64,000 bases of DNA. It comes from Lonicera japonica (Eukaryota; Streptophyta; Magnoliopsida; Dipsacales; Caprifoliaceae). The notes under the pieces were generated by a model that was given only the letters and a program-made list of their open reading frames with translations, was not told the origin of the DNA and did not search any database. Positions 24,960 through 37,452 of the stretch are shown piece after piece. The stretch is from assembly GCA_021464415.1 (NCBI GenBank), contig JAKCWG010000690.1, forward strand, positions 1 through 64,000, read 5' to 3'. How positions within the stretch are numbered: the stretch's first letter is position 1; every line of letters begins with the position of its first letter. The position numbers were made by a program, and so were the translations under genes.

Positions 24960-25700
24960 GGGTATGGATCAAACTTATTATTTATTTAGATATTAATGTT
25001 TATTATTTATGCAAATAATAATTGGCCCAAAGGAAGATTATTATTTGGCCAAATAACAGACATTGTTTTCTCTCAATATTTGTGTGGTTATTATTTATGC
25101 GTTTAATATTTGACTCAAAGGAATGTTATTATTTGGCAGAATAATAAACACACACGCGAGAATAAATGTGTTGTAATTCTCAACTTTTTCATGTGAGCAA
25201 TAAGTTAGTCCAAATAAAAGCTTTTTGTTTGACATAAATTATTATCAACATTTGATTCTTTTATTTAGAGTATCTATTACAGTCTCGTTTGGATGTGTAA
25301 ACCCTAGACTGCCAGTAATCCAAAATTGCAGTACGTGTCAATGTGGGAAAGATAAGGTTTATGCTTTGCAAATCTCATTAATACGAAAAATCTATTTTTT
25401 TTAGATCATAAGGATGCGAAGCACAAATCATCTGATAAGTTGTCAAAGTAATCCCTATCGTGTAAATTTGTTTGTTTTGAAATATTAAGATGTGTGTATT
25501 TATTATTTATGCGAATCATAATCAGCCCAAAGGAAGGTTATTGTTTGGCCGAATAATATGTACATTTGTGGTAATAAATATAATATAACAATCAAGTTTT
25601 TCATGTGAATAATACGTCGGCCCAAAGGAAGTCTTATTATTTGACATGATTTGTCATTTATATTTGATTATTGCATTGAGAGGGCCAATTACAAATTGAT
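24960..25700 (+). repeat. Copia leader repeats with GGCC-bracketed hairpins (four copies)
   Basis: Four related blocks near 25025, 25110, 25528 and 25621 contain CCCAAAGGAAG or close variants followed by TTATTATTTGG-type sequence. They are often bracketed by inverted GGCC words (ATTGGCC...GGCCAAAT). The same motif recurs, inverted, at about 47870-48640 inside another copia relative, identifying this as a family-specific untranslated leader. Confidence 0.65.
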
Positions 25701-26599
25701 GTTTCTGTCCAAAGACTAAATATCAATGTTATGCTAGGTATCTTGTGATGGGGACCCACTATTGATATTTGGATAATTGTGTCATTCATATATATTGTTT
25801 GATAATATGTTATGACATGTATATTAATTATAAGTTTGTAATTTGTTAAAATTTGTTCTCTTTAGTTTTTTAATTATGCATTATATATATATATATATAT
25901 ATATATCTGCCAACATAAATCCATTATCAATGCTTAGCGGCACAAAATTTAAGAATTGAAGAACGTTTTTATTCCAAAATATTTTGGGCTTTATGAGAAA
26001 AATGCTACTTAGTTCCTTAAATAAATTATAGAAATATTTTGCTAAAAACGAAAAGGCTGAAACAAGTAACCTTTTGACTAGTCTTATTTCAATAAGATAT
26101 AAGTAAAAAAAAGAACATAAGGTAAGCACAATATGAAAATGTCTAATATCGCTTTCAAACTAAAGGCACTTAAGTTAAAACTGTCTAATGACTAGTTCAT
26201 GCATCCAGTTCTTTATTTATCTTCTTGCATAATATAGTTAACTTACAGTGAGTTACAATACTCATAAGGATAAACGATCTCTTAATGAGCCCATATCTCA
26301 CGGTGTGCAAGAAAAATAAAAGATTTTGCGATAAAAGATATAAAGTGTTCATCTAGCAAACATCTCTAAAGGACAAGAAAATGATAAAGGATAAAGGTTA
26401 AGAAGTTATAATTAGAACAACATTATAGTAATTGCAAAAGAAATGTGATAAAAAATTTGGCAATTACTTTACAAGAAAGATATACATAATAATGTTCTAA
26501 ATACGCCACTTGGCGTATAAAGTAGTATATACTTCTCATTAGGGTTTGTTCAGTAATTAGTTTAACTTATGTACATGTAATTACTTGGTGAGTAAATTT

Positions 26600-28910
26600 T
26601 AGTGATATTACTCACATAAGTGTGTTTAGAGGCTACATGTGGAGCCGAAAGCCAATTGATATTAAAAGATTCATCTATCATAGCAGTGGCGAAACAGTTA
26701 TAGTTTAGGTTTTAAAGAATTTTAGATTATCATTAAAGACTGGTTACTTTTTGGATTTGAGATAAACTTATATGGTATTGTCATTTAGATGAAATTTTTA
26801 TTTTTATTTGGACAAATATGATTATTCTTGTTCATTTAAAAATAATAAAGTTAGTCTTTTTCAAGATTCAAATATTTTGCTACTAATTCTTTAATTGATA
26901 ACTTATATACGGATACAATTACCTCATGTAATGAAACCTTATAAATTGATTTACGTGATACAAAGCGTAAATTACCTAAAAAGAATTCTTTCATGTTATG
27001 ATACAAGAATTTGGGACAAATCTTTAAACAGATAATTAAGAGACTTGTGAAATTCTTGAAACTCCTTGATTTAACAGATTTTAAAATCTGTATTTAATGT
27101 GTAAAGGGGAAATGAACAAACATAAGGAAACTAGGTGCCATAAGTAGTTCAATCGTCTTAGAATTAATTAATGTGGATACCTGTAAACTGTTCTCTACGG
27201 CCTCCTAGAATGATTAACAGAATTTTATTATGTTCATAACAATTATTAAGGGTAATTATATTTAATTAATGAGAATTTACAATCCTTAAACGTTGTTATG
27301 ATTTTCACATTCGAAGTTGAAAATCAACTAGGTAAGAAAATTATGGCCGTGAAATCTGATCGTGGTGGTGAATACTACGGTAGATGAAACGGATAAGGTA
27401 AACAACGTTCTGGACCTTTATGAAATTCTTAGAGAAATGCAGAATCATCTCACAGTACACCATGCTGGTAGACCTAGTATGAACATTGTTGCTAAGAGAT
27501 AAAACATAAACTTATGGATATGGTAAGGAGCGTGATTAATTATTCTTCTCTACCATAATGATTATAGGAAGAAACACTTAAGACTACAACATATTTTTTA
27601 AATAGTGTTATATCAAAGTAATTTTTAAAATAGATTGTCCAGCTGTAGTAAGGCCATAAAGAAAAAAAAATTGGACTAAAAAATAATTAGCTACTACTTT
27701 GTTAGATATACTGAAAGATCGAGAGATTATAAATTTTATGATCCCTCAAATAAATCATTTATTAAGACGAAAAATACCAAATTTCTTGAGGTTATTGAGT
27801 TTGAGGGGGAAGATAAAGTTAGAAATATTGTCTTTGAAAATGAATTTATTCAAATTTTAAGTACTGCTATTGACAATTATTAGGAACAAATTTCTGACAT
27901 TGTTTTAGATGCAAATTAGGATCATCAAGACAATGTTGAAAAACTTCCGATATAGCAAACTCAACAATCTCACGAAGAAGTGAAGTTAAAGAAATCCATT
28001 TAAGATCTTAAAGTAGTTTTCCATTAATGGTATCACATATTTAATCAAGTTATTATCTCATACGGTTTTGAGGTAAATCCGATTGATGATTATGTATATC
28101 ATAAGTTCAGTGGGAGTAACATTGTCTTCTTGGTATTTTATGTTAATAATATTTTCTTTTTATTAAAAATACAGATACATCAACATTATTGTCGGGTATC
28201 CTAAGGTTATCACGAAAGAGATATATCAAAAAAATTCTTACCAAATTTGGCATGAAAGATTTTCATTCAGGAAATACTCTCATTGTTAAATGAGACAATT
28301 TATGTTACAACCAGTGCCCCAAAATAAAGTTGAAAAGAAACAGATGCAAAAAATTCCTTATACATCAGTTGTAAAAAATCTGATGTATCATAAAGTATAT
28401 ACGCATTTGGGTTTAGCATTTATAGTAAAGATATTTGGTAAATATTTAAGTAACCCCATGATATATCTTCGAAAAGCAGCCAATTAAAGGGTTATACAGT
28501 ATTTAAAGAGAACAAAAAGATTATAAACTTACGTATCGAAAATCAAATCAGTTGGAGATTTATGGTATTCTGATTTCAATTTTTGGATGCGATATAGCTG
28601 CAAAATTTTGTCAATAGACTGCGGATTATGGATAGTGTCAAAAAACCATTAAAGATATTTTGTGACAATAAATTGATTGTACTATATTCGACAACAACAT
28701 AAATTTTTTAAAAATCTAAAGCACATAGATATTAAGTTTTTTGTTGTTAAAGAAGAGTTCAGAGTTATCGTGTCTATTGAGTATATAAATACAAACTCCA
28801 TGATTACGAATACGTTCACTAAAGGCTTAACACATAAGGTATTTCATGAGCATATTGCTCATACGAGTTTTGTGTTATCTAATAAAGTGCTAGTTTAGTG
28901 GGAGTTTGTA
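26600..28910 (+). pseudogene. Decayed Ty1/copia gag-pol
   Basis: Copia polyprotein wording is readable through many stops and shifts. The pre-integrase part is at 26690-27200 (KGK.TNIRKLGA). The integrase part is at 27310-27370 (VENQLGKKIMAVKSDRGGEYYGR). Integrase C-terminal text is near 27700-27840. Reverse transcriptase pieces are at 28080-28480 (YHKFSGSNIVFLVLYVNNI, KKQMQKIPYTSVVKNLMY) and RNase H at 28640-28900 (KIFCDNKL, HIDIKFFVVKEEF, NSMITNTFTKGLTHKVFHEH). The element is inactive. Leader repeats lie upstream and a 3' UTR, PPT and LTR downstream; no 5' LTR was identified. Confidence 0.8.
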
Positions 28911-29331
28911 TCATGGATACTCTTTTATTTAAACGCATATTTTCTACAGAATAAAGAAGATGGTTTATTTTCGTCTTAACTCTGAATGTTTATTTTTTCT
29001 TTCATTGTTGTTTAACATAAATCCTGGAAGGTTAAAGTTGGTCTCATTAAAGTTAGGCCAATTGAAAATAAGCATGTCTAAGATCACATTGCATATAATT
29101 TTTATGCTACTCATCCACATTTGATCTGTGTTATTAAGTGTATTAGTATGGTGATAATCGTGGTTTAGTCACGACCTTATTGTGATAAAAGTTGTGTTAA
29201 TTCCATTACTCGTACATGAGATACACCAGATTGTTTAAAGGAAAATCTAATGATAAATACCATACGGATGCACGCTTAAAGAATTATGTGATATAATTGT
29301 TTTAGGAATAATATGTAACCCAAGTGGGAGA

Positions 29332-29806
29332 TTGTTAGAAAATTTATATTTTCTAACTTATGTGGGCAACATATTATAATATTTTAATTATATTTGCTAT
29401 TTAAATTAATGGGCTAATTTTTTAGTGGTCTAATTAATTTTTAGTGAAACTCATAAACTACTCACATAAATGTGGGTCAAATGTGTAAATACCTTATATG
29501 GGCTTGTTAGGGTTTAATAGGAACTCTAACTAGTCTGTATATAAATAAAATATTAGGGTTATGATCCCCAATACACAAAATTAAATTACAGATCCCTTCT
29601 CTTCATCTGGAAGAGAATAAAAAATTCCCATCAAGAAACTAAAGTGATTTGGTTGAGGAAGACCACGTACCCGCTTGATCTGTGCTGTTATTGTGATCGA
29701 TCCTCGTATTCCGCATTTGTTTGTCATGTATCAAGGTACGCGGTTTAATTTTGTTTTACTTAAATCTTAATGATTTGACATGATAACTTAAGTGATTTAA
29801 TTCCAA
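29332..29806 (+). mobile_element. 3' LTR of the plus-strand copia element
   Basis: Preceded by the purine tract AAGTGGGAGAT (about 29320-29331). The LTR starts TGTTAGAA and ends TTCCAACA, a good TG...CA inverted terminus, giving 475 bp. The 3' UTR before the PPT (from about 29045) is alignable by eye to the same part of the element at 45704-50038, so the two belong to one family. Confidence 0.7.
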
Positions 29807-32747
29807 CACTAGGAAGCCATAATATTTCAATAAACTCCGACAAAGATAAAGTCCCAGCAATATCCACCATCACATCAAAACATTCATAATGGACGAGCTT
29901 CGAAAGATTGCAAGAAGCCTCCATAAGAACTTTACAATCCAATTCAATTTGACCCGAACATGTCTAAATGGAAACAACATAATTCAAATCCAATTTAATT
30001 GCTATAGCCTTCGCCAGGAAACAAGACATAAACTTTGCCAGGAAATAAGACATAACCTCATCCACGAAAGCATATTCCTGGCAACAAAAACAAAAGATCT
30101 AAAGCAAATATTAGACATGATTGCACCATCATAATTAATTTTAAAAGAGTCTAGATAAGGAGCCACTCATCTAGGTGAACTATGATTAAGTAGAAACATC
30201 CAGAAAGAGCTTTAAAATTGATTGAGAAACATATTGATGCTGTAAACAGAGATATGACTTTGTCAATATATAACTAACTTTGACTTTGGCTCACCTAAGA
30301 AAGAAATAAATTAGACATAGATTATTATATAAAGTATTACTGTTTTTATTTATAATATATACGATTAACATGTGTCTTTAAAATACATATTATTATTTTC
30401 CTTCCAAATGACCACCAAACAAAAGACATATAAAGTTGAGATAATCAAAACCAAATAAATATGATGCTTTAAGATTATAATTAATAAATATCGTTTAAGC
30501 TCCCTAATATTTCTGTAGAAGACGTGGGCAGCCACACATATTGGGTGAGATGGCCTCTAGGTTTCCATTATTCTATTTCTTAAGTGCCAGGAGACCAGCA
30601 CTATTTATTTCGTGGCATCCATTAAATGTCTAAAATTGCCCAATTACCATTAACTTTAATAAGATGCTTTGCTTGTGTGATATATATTTTAATCATGTGG
30701 AGCACATCAATGAAGACTTGAGCTAGAACAATAATAAAAAAAAACAAATATGTTCATCTACACTTCAGTCCCTTGAAGAAGACCTTCATGTTTCAAGAGG
30801 AGAACAAAAACTCTCACAAAATTTTCAAAGGGTCGATCAATTTGAAACCAATCTCTAAACTTGACCAAACCCGGAAATTCTTCCTCAAAACGGAAAGAAC
30901 CCTATGGCGATAGAGCAAGGGTGTAACACTCAAAGAAAATGGTAACATGAAAAGCCAGATGAGCAAGATGAACTTTCATATTAAATTAATTAAATAATAA
31001 TCTCAACATTATGCTGCTAGCCCTAATATATTGATTTAATCAAACGAAATTAGGTGCAAAGTTAAGACTGTTACCAGAATGGCATAGAGAGCAAGGAGAG
31101 ATGTAATAAGCACCATGTCTCACCCGTTTATAGAGGACGGTACTACGACAATCGAAGAGGAAGAGCCGTAATAAATGGAAGCAGACGAACAGTTCGATAA
31201 GTGAATGAATGAAGAAAGAAGATGAATTCATGAACCATGGAAAGAAAATGAATGAAAGGAGATAAGGAGTTCTAGTTCTAGAATTTACAATAAGAAAAAG
31301 AGATATATAAAGAAAAGATAAATAAATGCAAGATTTCTAAGAAGCTACAACAACTTAAATATTTGCAAAAGGCTCAAAGGCTCCGTTTTTATTTAGTTTT
31401 AGAAGATTAATGACATGGCCGACGGAACTAAGGGAGTGGTCTACGGACAATTAAAGTAATTGAGAAAAAAAATGAAAAATGAGGGGTGGTTGATGTGGCC
31501 CCCTATAAACATATCTAATTGACATACGTGGCATACTAATGTTTCTTACGTAACATACATCCATTGAAATTGAATCTGGATTTGTAAAAAGTATTCTGCA
31601 TGCAAAGATTTTGATTGTGAAATTTGTTTGATAGTGATGTAAAGAATAATAAAAAATATATTTAATTTGTCTAAAAATTAAGAAACAAGTCACGGTAGGG
31701 TAAAAGATCTTAACTTTTTATGAACAGTTATTTTTCATCCTTTCTATTTTTTATAAAAAAAAAAAAATTGTTCACCACCCAAAAAAAAAATACATGAAAA
31801 ATGCTAAATTTTAAGAGAATATGTCATTACATCACTTAATTTATTTTTCAACTTTTTACACAAATTAATTATTTTTTATTATTATTTTAAATCTTATTAT
31901 TAAACGAACTTTTAAAAGTTGAAATATTATTGGAAAAATGTTTCTTATAACTTAAATATATTGTTTTCAAATCTGCAAATGTGCAAATGGTCTTTGGGCT
32001 GGGCCTCTTAGGCAGGCCTTACCATTTTCAATCAAGTCCAAATTTCTATGGGTTGTTGAATAGGCCTATTGTAATTGCAAAGGTCATCTATATAAACTGG
32101 CTATACTTATAATTGCAAAGGCTGTTCAATTGTGCTAATTGTCTAAGGTTGCGTTTGCCTTTTTTTCTTTTTTTTTTTTTGGAATGCTGAATTGAAAGCT
32201 GAAAAGTATATGGCTCGGAGATATACAGGTCAATTGAATTTTAATCCTATATTTATGTAATTTTAAATTTTAGAATGACTTAATTTAAATTTTCACTTAT
32301 GATTGCATCAATTTGGATAACCATATACAAATAAATAAAATATTCTTAAATTACCTAATTGTAAATAGCCCAATTCACAATGTGAGGAAATGACCAACGT
32401 GCCCTTACCTTATATTGTCTCATTAGCATAATAACAAAAACAAAAAACAAAAAAACAAAGAAAACTATTAAGAATGCGATCTCTTTAAATTAAAAGAAGA
32501 CAATTTATTTTTATAAATAGCTTCTGCTTTGAGATGTTTATGTATCGTGTCACACTCAATGCGTATCCAACCTTAAATTTGTATTATTGTGCAAGAACAC
32601 TATTGTGAATTAAAAGAAAAAAAATTTAGCTAAAGGGACGAGTAAAGTTATAAAGAGCAATATTATTCATTTCAAAAAACTCCCAAAATTACAACTCAAA
32701 ACAGACATTTAACCAACTTTTACCATTAATTATTTTTGCTTTCTCAT
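29807..32747. other. Intergenic, no firm gene
   Basis: AT-rich DNA. A minus-strand patch at about 29815-30030 faintly resembles an RNase-H-like reading frame with stops, but not enough for a call. Nothing else was recognised. Confidence 0.35.
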
Positions 32748-33040
32748 CACTACACCAGATTTCGCTAACTGGCACGTCATTTTGGCACGTCTATAAACCG
32801 TGCCAGATTTTTGTATGTCTAGACACAAATTTGGCCGGGTTTAGGCCGTGCCTGTTTTTACACGGTTTATAACCGTTCCCAAACAGTTCTTATCTTCATT
32901 TCTTTTCCCGCCTTTGACCAAGCTTCCCGCCTAATTGAAAAGCTAAACAGGAACGGTTTGGAGCTCTTCCAAAACTGTTCCTATTTTTATTCCCGTCCAT
33001 CCCTTTGACCAAATCTGCGGCCCACTTGAAAAGCCAATTG
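32748..33040. mobile_element. CACTA (En/Spm) transposon end fragment
   Basis: Starts CACTACACCAGATTTCGC, the classic CACTA terminus. It is followed by short subterminal repeats in both orientations built on CCGTGCCA and ACGGTTTATAACCGTTCC. The opposite end was not found, so it may be a solo end or an eroded element. Confidence 0.6.
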
Positions 33041-35344
33041 TTAAATCATTTTTCAAGAATTCCACACATAATTTCATTAAAAGATATTAAATTTTATTTA
33101 AAAAAATATAAAAGTTTTTCTCTTATAATGGAAATAAAAATTATGCTTAAATACCCATATTTCATTTTTTTTTTCTCGAAATAAGACAATTTTGACTTTT
33201 TTAAAAGTTTATATTTTTAAATTAATTAATTTTATTTTATAAAACCTACATATTGTATAGTTAAACCTTTTATAATTAATATTCAATAAATTAATAATTC
33301 ATACATTAAATATTTTTTTATGGAACAAAGTTTGTGATTAATATTTTTTTCTATTAGTACTTTTATTTGCTAATCCTTTTGTTTAGTTGTTAAATATGAA
33401 AAAAATAAATCTTTATATTCTAATTATTTGATAATCCCTAAGTATTAGTACTTTTATTTGCTAATCCTTTTGTTTAGCATGCTCCAACTCAAATATATAA
33501 TTCAAACCCATTTGAACTGGTATTTCTTTTTTCTTTTTTCAGTAGCCACGTTGCATTTGTTATCGAATAGAGAGGAGCAATGATAGAGTTTATAAAATAA
33601 AATTTAAGAACTTCTATATATGGTTAGGAGAATGTTACAATAATAAAAATAAATAATTATAATAAGGAAATAGATAATCTTAAATAAGAAGAAGATAAAT
33701 ATAAAATATAAAAAGAAACAAGATAATTATATTAACATCTCCTTCAAACTCAAGGTGTTAAAGTTTGGAAAATTTGTCTTAAAAGTGGTTGACCACAGTT
33801 GAGGCCTATAGAATTTTAAGTGTAATGGCCCTGGAGTGAAGATTATTCAACAAGGGAGGTTCGGCACGATGGAAGTTTGGCTGTGGTTGTTTGGCACGAT
33901 GCGGCTTTCATTGTCCGACACTAGCGATAAGGTTCGGCTTTGGTTGTTCGACAGAATGAATAAATCTAGTTTTGGTTCTCTAACATAAGTGAGGAGGTTG
34001 GCTCTGATTCTCTGACTCGAGTGAGGAGGTTGACTCTGATTATCCAATACAAGTGCAGGCTGGCTCCGGTGATCCAGCTGTATATTTGTTTACCTCCCTC
34101 CTTCAAATTCAAGGTGATCTGGAGAAGCCATCTTGAGTTTGAAAATTGAATATTGGGGTCCGGTCTAAGATCAAATCAGTCTAAAAATTGGGTGAATCGG
34201 TCAATTTTTTTTTCATGATTAGGAATCGGGTAATGAAGATATAATAATATAATATATATATATATATATAAGTGGTGGCGAGGGCCATTGTTTAGTGATG
34301 CTATAAACAGTGGTGAATGTGATGATTTAATTGATGTTGGGTGGATTCTACCATTCTGGTAATGGTTGGTTTTAGGCTTTTTTAAGGATAAGGATATTGG
34401 TTGATGGCCAGAAATGTTTATATTAGGTGGTGGTGGTTTTAGATGTGAGTAATCAATGGGTTTAAAAGAAGGTAAAGGATTTTGCTCGAAAGCATTGTAT
34501 AAGTGGGGGCGGTTTTAGGTTTGTGGTGAGCAAAGGTACGTGGGTTTAAGGTGAGGTCTATAAATGGCGAAGTATGGGCTTTTTTTTGTTGTTGGTTTGA
34601 GAAGGCAAGATAAGTAGGAGGTTTGGTTTTGGTGATGGCAAAAGAGTATGGTACGACGGCAATGAAGATGGTCTAGTGGGCGAGAAATTAGTTCTTGAAG
34701 AATCCTAATGACTGGAATAATAGAGATTTGGCATGATAATTGGTTGTCCGGTACGGTTGACGTATGGGACGAGGCCCGGCACCAGTGCCATTTGGGGCGA
34801 GATTCGGCCCATAAACGTTCGGGGCGAGTTCCAGCACCGCTGAAAGTGGTTGACCTAATGATTTTGGTAGTGTACACGAGATAAGGAGAGACGAATGATG
34901 ATAATGGGGCAGTGGTTTGGAGTTCAAGTGGCAGCATTAGGGATTTGGTTTTTAGGGTGTGGGCAACGTGATGTGGCTATGGTGATCTATGGTTATTAAG
35001 TAGTGGTTTAGGATAGGCTAATGTTAAAAGTTAGGTGATTGAATATTTAGATATGGTAGGATACGGCTAGAATTTTGTTAAAGGCAGAAGAGTATGGTTG
35101 GACGACCAAGGTGATCTGACAAGCAACAATATGTATCATCTGGCGAAGTTAGCGTAATTATGTATTGCATAATTATAATTTAAAACTTAGAATATGTTAA
35201 AAGATCTTAATTATTTGATACTATGTTAACGAATAGAGAATAATAATAACATACTAAATTGATAAATATTGAATACAAACTATATAAGGAGGTTACGAGA
35301 ATGGTACAATAATAAAAATAGATAATTATAATAAATAAAGAGAT

Positions 35345-37115
35345 TAGGGGTGTTTTCGGTTTCGGTCGGGGTAGAGATCGGGGTACCCCAAACCCTCCCC
35401 AAATTTTTTAGTTCGGTTTCGGTTCGGTTCGGTTTCGGTTTCGGTTTTCTTATCTATGGAACCCAAACCCTCCCCAAATTATTCGGTTTCGGTCCGGTTC
35501 GGTCTCATTCGGTTTTGTTTTATATTGCTAACACTTTTGTTGAAAACAACATAAAAAACGAAAAAACAGCACTTAAATAGTAAGAGCAACCATGCCGAGT
35601 AAGCAGTAAGAGCAAAGTTCTATCTGTCTTTCTGAATATTAAGTATGGAGTTTTAGAGTTTGAGTCATGGGTGTCTCTTTGTCCACTCCCTTTAATCAAA
35701 GACTCAGAAATCAAGAATTCCACCACACCCATTCTTCCTTCCACTATCCGTGAATTTCATAATAACAATAATACAAATACATTTTTTGATTGCTTCGTTA
35801 AAAATTTAATGAAAGAGTTATATCTATATAAGTAAAATGTTTTGTGCATTTTAATTTGGTTGGCATCACAAATGAAAAGCAATTAGATTATTTTTTAGTG
35901 TGCGCGTAGTTGATCTACATCAAAATGTTAGAAACAATAATTAGTGTAGAAGTAAATCATAACCTTTTCATTTACACAGCCACAACCAAAACACAGAAAA
36001 TGCATATAATTCACGATAGTAAATAAATTTAATACTTTTGTGCTGTTGAAAAGAAATTTTTAATGGAATCAAATTAAAACTTTTTATCCTAAAAAGAAGT
36101 TGGTGGAAGCAAAGAGATAATTAAAAGGCAAAGGAAGCAGAGCTACTTTTGACCCTCTTTTTCATTCTTGGTCTATGGGGAAAACTTTGAGATAAGGGAG
36201 TAACTCACCGCAGGAGCTGCTTCCAGTGCACCATCAGCAGTCGAAAAAGTGACATGCTTCAGTCCATTTTCTTTCATAAATTTAGGCCCCAGCTGATAAT
36301 AAAAATATAACAAAAACTAAATCCAAATTGAAATTTCTAACAATTTAACACAAGGAAACTGGTTTATAAAATAAGAAAAATGAACACGATAATTGGAGCA
36401 GAAAAGAAAATGAAACAAACATACATAAGTGAAACCAGTAGCAACTCTCAGAGGTTTATCCGCTGTCCATTGAGGCATTTGTGCTAGCTCCCTCATCGAA
36501 TTTATGTTCTCGAAAATTCCATATTTGGGTATCTAAAACAGGGGGAAGGAGAGAGAGAGAAAGATTACGGGACTACCAGCTTGATTTTAAAATATATAAA
36601 ATTATAAAGTGTTGTGCCAAACCTCACAAAATACACATACGACGGCGAGGCGAAGAGACGGCGGCGAGAGAGGGAGATGAAGATGAGCGATGAGAGAATG
36701 AGGCGAAGATGAGCAGTGATCTAGTGATGACTCGGTGAGAGTCGTGAGACTGTGAGAGGCAAAATGAAGAGGAAGATCTAAGTGAGATGAGAGATGGAGA
36801 CTTGAGAGACAGAGATGGAGTAGGAGGCGGAACTGTGGAAGTAGAAATGAGAGGTGTAGTTTAAGTTTAGGGCTTTTTTACTTTTGCTTCCAAAGTCCAA
36901 ACGGTGTAGTTTAAGTTTAGGTGTAAATTGTTTTTTTTTTTAGGAAGTTCGGTGCAATCGGGGCAATTCGGTTAAACCGAATCCCGAACCCGAACGGACC
37001 CGAACTTTCGGTTTCGGTTTCGGTTTCGGTTTTATTTTCGGTTCGAAAATTTTCGGATCGTAACAGATCGGTTCGGTTCGTTTGTTCGGGTTTCGGATTT
37101 CTGACAACACCCCTA
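35345..37115. mobile_element. hAT transposon (1771 bp) carrying host gene exons
   Basis: The element begins TAGGGGTGTT and ends AACACCCCTA, and is flanked by a perfect 8-bp direct repeat AAAGAGAT (35337-35344 and 37116-37123). TIR sequence and target-site size both fit the hAT superfamily. Both ends are rich in TTCGGTTTCGG words. No transposase is present. It sits within the LTR of the element at 33558-37151. Inside it are two exons of HISN1 on the minus strand and a GA-rich block (36540-36840). The right terminus matches that of the element at 4948-5471. Confidence 0.85.
36209..36532 (-). pseudogene. HISN1: Captured HISN1 (ATP phosphoribosyltransferase) gene fragment, two exons plus intron
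   Basis: ATP-PRT catalyses the first step of histidine biosynthesis in the plastid. On the minus strand, exon 36425-36532 (36 codons) reads [18 protein letters not shown] and continues to RVATGFTY. It follows a pyrimidine tract and TTTTAG and ends at GTATGT. After a 132-bp intron ending TTATCAG, exon 36209-36292 (28 codons) reads LGPKFMKENGLKHVTFSTAD and continues to ALEAAPA, then GTGAGT. Both exons are phase 0, lack stops and match the plant HISN1 C-terminal half in order. Only 64 residues are present, without promoter, start or remaining exons, so it is a transduplicated fragment and not a working gene. A functional HISN1 should exist elsewhere. Confidence 0.85.
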
Positions 37116-37428
37116 AAAGAGATCATAGGAAACAAGATAATAATGTTAATACTATATACAAAGTTAAAATGGTTGAATGGGACAAATTATTTTTTGGTAT
37201 GATAATTCATTTTTATTAGTATTAAAACTAATTTTGAGAAGCTGTTAGTTGGGTCTGGAGTTCTAATATACAACCAGTTACTAAGCCACTCTTAGTTGTT
37301 GAATGGTTCAAACTTGTTTCATCCAATGACCAAGACTTCCCTGCAGGCTGATGGAGTATTTGACCGGTAAATGGCAAAAAGGTCAAAAATTAAGTAGTCA
37401 GCAAGAAAGCGCCTTCCTGACATGGTAG

Positions 37429-37452
37429 TGTTTGTTTGTTTGTTTGTTTGTT
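37429..37452. repeat. TTTG microsatellite
   Basis: About six units of TGTT/TTTG (TGTTTGTTTGTTTGTTTG). Confidence 0.9.

Larger units (their letters stand above)
33558..37151 (-). mobile_element. Non-autonomous LTR retrotransposon (TRIM/LARD-like) with a hAT insertion in one LTR
   Basis: LTRs are 33558-33737 (180 bp) and 35224-37151 minus the hAT insert (149 bp). They share TGTTA(A/T)CGAATAGAGA at one end and AAACAAGATAAT at the other. On the minus strand a purine tract (GAAGGAGA) precedes the LTR at 33738. A tRNA-iMet-like primer site (TAGTATCAAAT, 8 of 11 matches to TGGTATCAGAG) follows the other LTR at 35213-35223. The internal 1.5 kb has no gag-pol frame; it has recurring GTTCGG-CTTTGGTTGTTCG words. 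No target duplication was found, and flanks may have decayed. Confidence 0.6.

Noticed and set aside
29760..30030. Minus-strand patch resembling an RNase-H-like protein just past the copia LTR
   Set aside because: Only a loose resemblance (IAIKLDLNYVV, IELDCKVLMEA) interrupted by a stop; too weak for a gene call.
34515..34937. 140-codon minus-strand frame inside the TRIM-like element
   Set aside because: Composition is that of the repeat-rich interior; no gag, pol or host protein likeness.
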